Source: Pasteurella bettyae CCUG 2042 | GTDB taxonomy: Bacteria; Pseudomonadota; Gammaproteobacteria; Enterobacterales; Pasteurellaceae | DNA length: 64,000 nt | Reading direction: 5' to 3' | Assembly (NCBI RefSeq): GCF_000262245.1 | Contig: NZ_AJSX01000007.1 | Coordinates: forward strand, 62,001 to 126,000 | Shown: piece by piece, positions 57,210 to 64,000 of the stretch | Position numbering within the stretch: position 1 is the stretch's first letter | Layout of the letters: each line of letters starts with the position of its first letter | Made by a program: the position numbers and the translations under genes | Notes under the pieces: model-generated | Databases searched by the model: none | What the model was told of the DNA's origin: nothing | Seen by the model: the letters and a program-made list of their open reading frames with translations, nothing else

Positions 57210-57448
57210 GAGTATTATTTTTTGCTCAGACTAGAGAATTAGTTGGTGTTGATGAATTAAATATTTCAGCAGAATTTCCAACTGCTGAAGCATTACGTGT
57301 ACACTTAGCCAATCAAGGGGGAAAATGGCCCCTTGCTTTAGAGGCCGATAAATTATTAGTTGCCATTAATCAAACCTTATCTCCATTAGATTCTGCGATT
57401 AAAGCAGGCGATGAAATTGCATTTTTTCCGCCTGTAACAGGTGGTTAA
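57203..57448 (+). CDS. moaD: Molybdopterin synthase small subunit MoaD
   Basis: This 81-residue ubiquitin-like sulfur carrier delivers sulfur from its C-terminal Gly-Gly thiocarboxylate to MoaE. The sequence begins [18 protein letters not shown] and ends [12 protein letters not shown], the expected diglycine. Its start overlaps the end of moaC, and its stop is one base before the moaE ATG. Confidence 0.97.
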   Translation: MLRVLFFAQTRELVGVDELNISAEFPTAEALRVHLANQGGKWPLALEADKLLVAINQTLSPLDSAIKAGDEIAFFPPVTGG

Positions 57449-57449
57449 A

Positions 57450-57902
57450 ATGACTGATGTAAAAATTGCTGTTCATGAAGCTGAATTTGATCAAAATGCA
57501 GAATATCGTTGGTTATCTGAGCCTAATTCTGTAGGTGCAGCCGTCGTTTTTGTAGGTAAAGTACGTGATTTAAATTTAGGTGATGAAGTATCAAGTCTTT
57601 ATCTAGAACATTATCCTGTAATGACAGAAAAAGCATTGAGAGAAATTGTCGATGAGGCAATACAGCGTTGGCAGCTTCAACGTGTTTCAGTGATTCATCG
57701 TGTTGGCTTATTGCATACGGGGGATGAAATTGTTTTGGTTGGCGTGAGTTCTGCACATCGTGGTGATGCTTATCATGCTAATGAATTTATTATGGATTAT
57801 TTAAAATCTAAAGCACCTTTTTGGAAAAAAGAACAGACAGATAAAGGTGAACGTTGGATTGAGGCAAGACATTCAGATAAAGAAGCATTAGAAAAATGGT
57901 AG
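57450..57902 (+). CDS. moaE: Molybdopterin synthase large subunit MoaE
   Basis: MoaE forms the heterotetramer with MoaD and makes the dithiolene of molybdopterin. The 150-residue protein shows VVFVGKVRDLN, LYLEHYPVMTEKALREI, VSSAHRGDAYHANEFIMDYL and the catalytic lysines in KSKAPFWKKE. The ATG at 57450 abuts the moaD stop; the GTG at 57441 is less likely. An uptake-signal terminator follows. Confidence 0.97.
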   Translation: MTDVKIAVHEAEFDQNAEYRWLSEPNSVGAAVVFVGKVRDLNLGDEVSSLYLEHYPVMTEKALREIVDEAIQRWQLQRVSVIHRVGLLHTGDEIVLVGVSSAHRGDAYHANEFIMDYLKSKAPFWKKEQTDKGERWIEARHSDKEALEKW

Positions 57903-57931
57903 ATGCTGTTTTTATATGATAAATGTAAAAA

Positions 57932-57955
57932 AAGTGCGGTATTTTTACCGCACTT
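57932..57955. terminator. Inverted uptake-signal terminator between moaE and aspC
   Basis: AAGTGCGGT (57932-57940) and ACCGCACTT (57947-57955) with six bases between them form a tight stem. A and T runs on both sides serve both convergent genes. Confidence 0.8.
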
Positions 57956-57982
57956 TTTGTTTCTATTGCACTATCCTAGCTA

Positions 57983-59176
57983 TTAAAGCACTTTCACAAT
58001 GCTTTCTGCTAAATAGCGAATGTTATGTTCTGTAATTCCTGCAACGTTGATTCGTCCAGAACGAACAGCATAAATTGCAAATTCTTCTTTTAAACGATCA
58101 ACTTGTTCTGCGGTTAACCCACTAAATGAAAACATTCCTTTTTGATCAATGATATAACTAAAATCTTCTTGTGCACCAAATTCTTTTAATAAGGAGACTA
58201 ATTGTTCACGCATCGTTTTAATGCGTTCACGCATTTCAGTTAATTCATTATCCCATTCTTGACGTAAAGTTGGATCAGCCAATACCGTTGCAACAGCTTT
58301 AGCGCCATGTGATGGTGGATTAGAATAAATTGTACGAATAATAGATTTCACTTGAGTTAACACTTTATTGGCCGTTTCTGCATCATCTGCAATAATCGTT
58401 AAAGCACCCACTCGTTCGTTATATAATCCAAAATTTTTAGAGAACGAACTGGCAATCAGTAATTCACGATGGGTTTCAGCAAAAATACGTAAACCTGTTG
58501 CATCTTCATCTAAACCATTAGCCAAACCTTGATATGCAAAATCGAATAGTGGTAACCAGCCATTTTTTACTGATAATTCAGCTAGTGTTTTCCATTGTTC
58601 AGGTGTTGGGTCAATACCTGTAGGATTATGACAACAACCATGAAGCAATACCACATCCCCAGGATTTGCCGCTTCTAGATCCGCAATTAAATTATCCCAA
58701 TCTAAGCCTTTTGTTTCTGGGTTATACCAACGATATTCTTGAATGGTCACACCTGCCGCATTGAAAATTGCATGATGATTTGGCCAGGTTGGTTTACTAA
58801 TCCATACGTTTTGTGCTTTTGTTTGACGACGTATAAATTCCGCTGCCACACGTAATGCACCTGTACCACCAAGAGTTTGAGCTGTAATTGCACGATTTTC
58901 TTTAATTATTTTAGAGTCTTTACCTAGTAGTAATTCTCGTACATAGGTACCATATTCTGGAATACCATGAATAGCTAAATAATTTTTAGTGGTTTCAGCT
59001 TCTAATAATCGTGTTTCTGCTTTTTTTACAGCACTCATAATAGGTGTTACACCATTACCATCCATGTAAACACCAATACCCAAATTTACCTTTGGACTAC
59101 GTGGATCTTTTTTATATGAATCAGCTAAACCTAAAATAGGATCATTGGGGGCAGCAGTAATATTTTTAAACATCAT
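57983..59176 (-). CDS. aspC: Aspartate/aromatic aminotransferase
   Basis: This 397-residue PLP enzyme of aminotransferase class I interconverts aspartate and oxaloacetate and also aromatic amino acids. The PLP lysine is in [15 protein letters not shown], substrate contacts in [13 protein letters not shown], and the C-terminal Arg region in [13 protein letters not shown]. Two adjacent ATGs exist at 59176 and 59173; AAGGA lies nine bases before the first. Confidence 0.95.
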   Translation of the reverse strand: MMFKNITAAPNDPILGLADSYKKDPRSPKVNLGIGVYMDGNGVTPIMSAVKKAETRLLEAETTKNYLAIHGIPEYGTYVRELLLGKDSKIIKENRAITAQTLGGTGALRVAAEFIRRQTKAQNVWISKPTWPNHHAIFNAAGVTIQEYRWYNPETKGLDWDNLIADLEAANPGDVVLLHGCCHNPTGIDPTPEQWKTLAELSVKNGWLPLFDFAYQGLANGLDEDATGLRIFAETHRELLIASSFSKNFGLYNERVGALTIIADDAETANKVLTQVKSIIRTIYSNPPSHGAKAVATVLADPTLRQEWDNELTEMRERIKTMREQLVSLLKEFGAQEDFSYIIDQKGMFSFSGLTAEQVDRLKEEFAIYAVRSGRINVAGITEHNIRYLAESIVKVL

Positions 59177-59328
59177 AATAAAATTTCCTTCTGTTCTGAA
59201 TGTTGTGTTTGAAATTGCATGTTATTTTTATACTGCAACAACTACAATTTGCAACCTTTGATTTAAAAAAATTTTATGATTTCTACTATTATTTAGATGA
59301 ATCACAAAAAGTGCGGTTAAAAAATGAT

Positions 59329-60417
59329 TTATTTTAATTTTTCAGCCACCCAGTCTAAACCAGAATGATAATCCTCTGGTAATTCATAACGTAATTTTTT
59401 AAGTTGTTCAATAATCTGTGCTTTATCAGGATGTGCAATATTAATATGACCAACTTTACGACCAGCGCGAACTTCTTTACCATACCAATGAATTTGACTA
59501 AAAGGAGTATTTAACCATTGAGGATGATGTGCCGTACCGATTAAATTAATCATAACACTCGGTGCAAAAGGAGTTAAGGTAGGAGTTGGTAAATCTAATA
59601 ATGCTCTTAAATGTAATTCAAATTGGCTTATAGAACAGCCTAGTTGTGACCAGTGACCACTATTATGAACACGTGGAGCCAGTTCATTAATTAATAATTT
59701 TTCACCTATCACAAAACATTCCATTGCCATCACACCAACATAATTCAAATTCTCCATAATTTTACTAAGCATGCTTTCTGCTTGTTTTTGTTGCTGTGTT
59801 TGTTGTGGAAAACTTATATCAGTTACGCTATAACGCAAAATACCATTTTGTTGTAGATTATGTGTGACTGGATAAAAACGTGTTTCACCATTTCTAAATC
59901 TAGCGCCAACTAAAGAAATTTCATAATCGAAGGGAATAAATTTCTCTGCAATCACTTCACCGAATAAATCTTCACTAATTAGCTCTTTATTATCCTTTGT
60001 TACAATCCATTGACCACGACCATCATATCCGCCCATACGGCGTTTAACGACAACTTTTTCACCTATATTAGTGAAAATTTCAGGCCATTGATTAGGATTT
60101 TCTACTACACACCAAGGTGAAGTAGGCAAATTTAATTCATCTAATAAAGATTTTTGTGTCAAACGATCCGCAGTTTTTCCAAATACATCTCGATTGATAA
60201 ATTTATCATGCTGAGCAAGCATAGTTGTTAATGGTGTTTCTTCCCAACGTTCAATTTCTGCCGTAATAATAGCATCTGAGGGTAAATCAAATACTGGAGC
60301 ATTAAACGCTAAAGGTTCTACATTAATATCTAGTGGGGCTCCAGCATAGCGAAGCATACGACCTAATTGACCATTACCTAATACATAAACTGTAGGGTAG
60401 AGCGCACTTTTTTGCAT
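59329..60417 (-). CDS. purK: N5-carboxyaminoimidazole ribonucleotide synthase
   Basis: PurK carboxylates AIR with bicarbonate and ATP. The 362-residue ATP-grasp protein shows VYVLGNGQLGRMLRYAGAPL, VVKRRMGGYDGRGQWIV, the metal site INELAPRVHNSGHWS and HINIAHPDK. It is 26 bases downstream of purE in a purEK operon. A single uptake signal sits just past its stop. Confidence 0.96.
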   Translation of the reverse strand: MQKSALYPTVYVLGNGQLGRMLRYAGAPLDINVEPLAFNAPVFDLPSDAIITAEIERWEETPLTTMLAQHDKFINRDVFGKTADRLTQKSLLDELNLPTSPWCVVENPNQWPEIFTNIGEKVVVKRRMGGYDGRGQWIVTKDNKELISEDLFGEVIAEKFIPFDYEISLVGARFRNGETRFYPVTHNLQQNGILRYSVTDISFPQQTQQQKQAESMLSKIMENLNYVGVMAMECFVIGEKLLINELAPRVHNSGHWSQLGCSISQFELHLRALLDLPTPTLTPFAPSVMINLIGTAHHPQWLNTPFSQIHWYGKEVRAGRKVGHINIAHPDKAQIIEQLKKLRYELPEDYHSGLDWVAEKLK

Positions 60418-60443
60418 ATTAAATCTCTTATATTTAGGACTTG

Positions 60444-60941
60444 TTAAACTCTTGGATCTGGATTTTCTAATACGGACTGAGTTTGTTCAGTTCTGAATTT
60501 TTGTAAACGTGCTGATAATTCAGTATCCCAGCAACCAAGGATTTGTGCCGCAAGTAGCCCCGCATTGGCAGCTCCAGCAGGTCCAATAGCTAAAGTACCC
60601 ACTGGAATTCCTTTAGGCATTTGCACGATAGAGTAAAGGCTATCAACACCACTTAACATTGAGCTTTTTACAGGAACACCTAATACAGGCACTAGTGTTT
60701 TGGCTGCAATCATACCTGGTAAATGTGCAGCGCCTCCCGCTCCAGCAATAATAACTTTATATCCGTTTTCAACCGCACTTTCTGCAAAACTAAATAATTT
60801 ATCAGGCGTACGATGAGCGGAAACAATTTCAACATGATATGTTACATTTAGTTGGTCAAGAACAGCAGTTGCTTCTTGCATAGTCGCCCAGTCACTTTTC
60901 GAGCCCATGACAATAGCAATTTGAGGTTTTATATTTGACAT
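60444..60941 (-). CDS. purE: N5-carboxyaminoimidazole ribonucleotide mutase
   Basis: PurE moves the carboxyl group to C4 to form CAIR. The 165-residue protein shows the class I signature [28 protein letters not shown] with the catalytic His, [13 protein letters not shown] and [13 protein letters not shown]. First gene of purEK. The gap to pepN is AT-rich. A purine-regulator box is not obvious. Confidence 0.96.
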   Translation of the reverse strand: MSNIKPQIAIVMGSKSDWATMQEATAVLDQLNVTYHVEIVSAHRTPDKLFSFAESAVENGYKVIIAGAGGAAHLPGMIAAKTLVPVLGVPVKSSMLSGVDSLYSIVQMPKGIPVGTLAIGPAGAANAGLLAAQILGCWDTELSARLQKFRTEQTQSVLENPDPRV

Positions 60942-61146
60942 AATAATTTGTTATCCATTAAAAATGATAAGTATAAACTTGATTAGAATAGCATAGCAAG
61001 CAAACGATTGCGATAGCTTTTTAGAGCAACTTTTAAATTCATTATTATGCTATAATATAACTTGAAAAACTGAAAAAAACTGAAAAAAACTTTGCAAGTT
61101 TGCCTAGAAAATCATATCCTACATATTGATTTTTAGCCCCCAATAA

Positions 61147-63768
61147 ATGGATTACTTTATGCATGCTAAAGCAAAATATAGAAAAGACTATAAAAATCCG
61201 GACTTTACTGTTACAGATATTTATCTTGATTTCCAACTTGACCCATATAAGACAGTTGTTACTGCAAAAACTCAATTTACACGTTTAAATGCTGAATCAA
61301 CAACATTGTGTTTAGATGGTCATAGTTTTCAATTCGTATCAATCAAATTAAATGGTGAAGATTTTACATCTTATAAACAAGATAGTGAAAGCTTAACCCT
61401 CGATTTATCTAATACTAATCCAGATCAATTTGAATTAGAAATTGTGACCAATTTAGTGCCAGCAGAAAACACCTCTCTACAAGGGTTATATCAATCTGGA
61501 GATGGCATTTGTACACAATGTGAAGCGGAAGGCTTTCGTCAAATCACATATATGTTAGACCGCCCTGATGTATTGGCTCGTTACACCACAAAAATTACGG
61601 CAGATAAAACGAAATACCCATTCCTACTTTCAAATGGTAATCGTATTGCGAGTAGTGATTTAGACGATAAGCGTTATTGGGTAGAGTGGCAAGATCCATT
61701 CCCGAAACCAAGTTATTTATTTGCTTTAGTGGCAGGTGATTTTGATTTATTAGAAGATCATTTCATAACTAAAAGTGGTCGTAATGTAAAACTTGAGCTC
61801 TATGTTGACAGAGGAAATCTTAATCGTGCCACTTGGGCAATGCAAAGCCTCAAAACTGCAATGAAATGGGATGAAGAACGTTTCGATCTAGAATATGACC
61901 TCGATATTTATATGATTGTTGCTGTGGATTTCTTCAACATGGGAGCAATGGAAAATAAAGGTCTAAACGTCTTTAATAGTAAATATGTTTTAGCCAATCC
62001 AGAAACAGCGACAGATGCTGATTATTTAGCTATTGAATCGGTGATTGGGCATGAATATTTCCATAACTGGACAGGTAATCGTGTAACTTGTCGTGACTGG
62101 TTCCAGTTAAGTTTAAAAGAAGGCTTAACGGTTTTCCGTGATCAAGAGTTTTCATCGGATGTCGGTTCTCGTGCAATCAATCGCATTAAAAATGTGAAGT
62201 TATTACGTACTGCACAATTTGCAGAAGATGCGAGTCCAATGTCTCACCCAATTCGTCCTGAAAAAGTATTAGAAATGAATAACTTCTATACTATGACCGT
62301 ATATGAAAAAGGTGCGGAAGTGATTCGCATGATTCATACGTTATTAGGTGAGAAACGTTTCCAACAGGGCATGAAATTGTATATTGAACGTAATGATGGT
62401 AAAGCAGCAACTTGTGATGATTTTGTGCAAGCAATGCAAGATGCATCTGGCGTTGATTTGAAATTATTCAGTCGTTGGTATAGTCAATCAGGCACTCCTG
62501 AATTAACGATCACTGATAGCTATGACGACAAAAAACATATTTATAAATTATTTGTGTCACAAATGACACCACAAACCGCAGATCAAATGGATAAAGCAAA
62601 TTTACATATTCCATTGAAAATTGCCTTATATGATATCAAAGGTATGCCATTTACTTTATTAAATGGTGGGCAAGCCGTGAGTGATGTTTTAGATGTGGTG
62701 CTTAAAGATCAAGTGTTTGAGTTCCATGGCGTCACTAGCAAACCAGTACCTGCTTTATTATGTGATTTTTCTGCTCCTGTAAAATTAGATTATGATTACA
62801 GCAGAGAACAATTAATTACATTATTAAAATTTGCTCATAATGAATTTGTTCGTTGGGATGCAATGCAAATGTTATTTGCACAAGAGTTACGACGTAACTT
62901 AACTGCCTATCAACAAAATATGGAATTGACATTCTCACCAGAACTTCTCAATGCATTAAAGCAAGTTTTAGAAAATTATCAAAGCAACATTGAATTAACT
63001 ACATTAATTCTAACATTACCAAAAGAAACAGAATTTGCTGAGCTATTTAAAATCATTGATCCTGAAGGTATTGCCGTGGTATGTGATTTTATGCAACGTT
63101 CAATTGCAGAAGGTTTACAGGAGTTATGGTTAAAAACTTACCATGAAATTCATTTAGATGAATATCGTATTAATATGCAAGATATTGCATTACGTGGCAT
63201 GCGGAATCTTTGCTTACAATATTTAGCCTTTACGGATTATGGTAATACATTAGTCCATAAACATTATACATATGCTAATAATATGACGGATACTTTATCA
63301 GCCTTAAATGCTGCCACAAAAGCACAACTGACTTGCCGTGATAACATCATGAAAGATTTTGAGGAAAAATGGCAACATGATGGTTTAGTGATGGATAAAT
63401 GGTTTAACTTGCAAGCTACTCGTCCAGATGAAAATGTCCTATTGTTAGTGCAACAATTAATGGAACATCCAAGTTTTAACTTTAATAATCCGAATCGCTT
63501 ACGTGCATTGGTAAGTAGTTTTGTCAATCAAAATGTTAGAGCATTCCATGCTAATAATGGCTCTGGTTATCGTTTCTTGACGGATATTTTGATTAGATTA
63601 AATGAAAGTAATCCTCAGGTTGCAGCACGTTTAATTGAACCATTAATTCGTTTTGCTCGCTATGATAGCCAACGCCAAACCTTAATGAAACGTGCATTAG
63701 AGCGTTTGAATGAAGTCGAAAATCTATCTAAAGATTTGTTTGAAAAAATAGAAAAAGCGCTTCAATAA
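61147..63768 (+). CDS. pepN: Aminopeptidase N
   Basis: This 873-residue M1 zinc aminopeptidase removes N-terminal residues from peptides. The exopeptidase motif is FNMGAMENKGLNVFN, and the zinc site is VIGHEYFHNWTGNRVTCRDW with the third ligand Glu in SLKEGLTVFRDQEF. The long alpha-helical C-terminal domain is intact. The family usually starts nearer MHAKAKYRKDY (61159), so the first four residues may not be translated; neither start has a strong ribosome site. Confidence 0.96.
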   Translation: MDYFMHAKAKYRKDYKNPDFTVTDIYLDFQLDPYKTVVTAKTQFTRLNAESTTLCLDGHSFQFVSIKLNGEDFTSYKQDSESLTLDLSNTNPDQFELEIVTNLVPAENTSLQGLYQSGDGICTQCEAEGFRQITYMLDRPDVLARYTTKITADKTKYPFLLSNGNRIASSDLDDKRYWVEWQDPFPKPSYLFALVAGDFDLLEDHFITKSGRNVKLELYVDRGNLNRATWAMQSLKTAMKWDEERFDLEYDLDIYMIVAVDFFNMGAMENKGLNVFNSKYVLANPETATDADYLAIESVIGHEYFHNWTGNRVTCRDWFQLSLKEGLTVFRDQEFSSDVGSRAINRIKNVKLLRTAQFAEDASPMSHPIRPEKVLEMNNFYTMTVYEKGAEVIRMIHTLLGEKRFQQGMKLYIERNDGKAATCDDFVQAMQDASGVDLKLFSRWYSQSGTPELTITDSYDDKKHIYKLFVSQMTPQTADQMDKANLHIPLKIALYDIKGMPFTLLNGGQAVSDVLDVVLKDQVFEFHGVTSKPVPALLCDFSAPVKLDYDYSREQLITLLKFAHNEFVRWDAMQMLFAQELRRNLTAYQQNMELTFSPELLNALKQVLENYQSNIELTTLILTLPKETEFAELFKIIDPEGIAVVCDFMQRSIAEGLQELWLKTYHEIHLDEYRINMQDIALRGMRNLCLQYLAFTDYGNTLVHKHYTYANNMTDTLSALNAATKAQLTCRDNIMKDFEEKWQHDGLVMDKWFNLQATRPDENVLLLVQQLMEHPSFNFNNPNRLRALVSSFVNQNVRAFHANNGSGYRFLTDILIRLNESNPQVAARLIEPLIRFARYDSQRQTLMKRALERLNEVENLSKDLFEKIEKALQ

Positions 63769-63776
63769 TTTAATAA

Positions 63777-63801
63777 AAGTGCGGTAAAATTCACCGCACT
63801 T
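63777..63801. terminator. Inverted uptake-signal terminator after pepN
   Basis: AAGTGCGGT (63777-63785) and ACCGCACTT (63793-63801), extended by TAAA/TTTA-type bases, are followed by TTTT. Confidence 0.8.
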
Positions 63802-63838
63802 TTTATTTTGTATTAAAATAATCCAGTGAGATGAAAAT

Positions 63839-64000
63839 ATGTTATATCCGTTAATTCGCAAGGGAATCTTTTCATTAGAGCCTGAAAATGCCCATGATTT
63901 AGCTATTAAAGCACTTCATTTAGCTAATAATCCATTTCTTAATCAGTTAATACACATCGTTTTTGCTTGTCCTCAAGGTTGTGAGAAAACAGTCATGGGC
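63839..64000 (+). CDS. pyrD: Dihydroorotate dehydrogenase (start only)
   Basis: The last 54 codons in the window read LYPLIRKGIFSLEPENAHDL followed by an amphipathic stretch, the N-terminal membrane-association region of class 2 PyrD, which oxidises dihydroorotate with quinone. The residue run VFACPQGCEKTVMG leads into the expected MGL motif at the window edge. GTGAG precedes the ATG. The catalytic barrel is outside the window. Confidence 0.8.
   Translation, partial: MLYPLIRKGIFSLEPENAHDLAIKALHLANNPFLNQLIHIVFACPQGCEKTVMG

Overview
The window is an AT-rich chromosomal segment from a Haemophilus-type member of the Pasteurellaceae. Four things point there: many copies of the 9-base DNA uptake signal AAGTGCGGT in both orientations, a tmRNA tag reading ANDEQYALAA, the iron transporter hitABC, and the molybdate-type transporter molBCA. 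Every core gene looks like its H. influenzae counterpart. As far as I remember the Rd map, the gene order differs (trpEGDC and trpBA are contiguous here), so I do not name a species.

Accessory region, 1-13.4 kb. The window opens inside cas3 (minus strand, 3' end outside). The tmRNA gene ssrA follows, and its 3' end is the apparent attachment site of an integrated element: a P4-type integrase, an unrecognised cargo protein, an AlpA-like regulator, several small phage genes, a Rha-like protein and a broken phage gene. That broken gene is cut by a 4.8-kb internally deleted Mu-like transposable element (about 8299-13101). It has matching TGT...ACA ends, repeated putative MuA-binding motifs, a repressor, a Ner-like protein, MuA transposase and a truncated MuB. 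Beyond its right end lies the 3' fragment of an unrelated M15-type peptidase gene. The simplest reading is that a deletion starting at the Mu right end removed the rest of the first prophage, its attR and the front of the peptidase gene.

Core region, 13.4-64 kb. hitCBA (minus) has a Fur-like site and a strong hairpin between hitA and hitB. Next come a frameshifted methyltransferase gene, ybeZ-ybeY-cof, a remnant of a long-chain acyl-CoA ligase gene, lysO and ybjD, dinB, htpX and epmC. The tryptophan genes (trpE, trpG, a tautomerase-fold gene, trpD, trpC, then trpB and trpA) carry two near-identical TrpR-like operators, and trpC has a frameshift in an A tract. sohB, a BamE/OmpA lipoprotein, yniC and yniA follow, then thrS with a leader hairpin imitating the tRNA-Thr anticodon arm. 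A GlsB-like protein, molBCA, infC (ATT start)-rpmI-rplT, dxs-ispA-xseB, an outer-membrane barrel, thiI, a NhaC-type antiporter, a racemase-like protein and YvcK come next. A probable Moco riboswitch precedes moaACDE. aspC, purEK, pepN and the start of pyrD close the window.

Functional links. molBCA imports the oxyanion used by the moaACDE pathway. The trp genes form one TrpR-governed set. The parts most likely to hold undescribed biology are the cargo gene at 4348-5247, the architecture of the mini-Mu element, and several RNA leaders.
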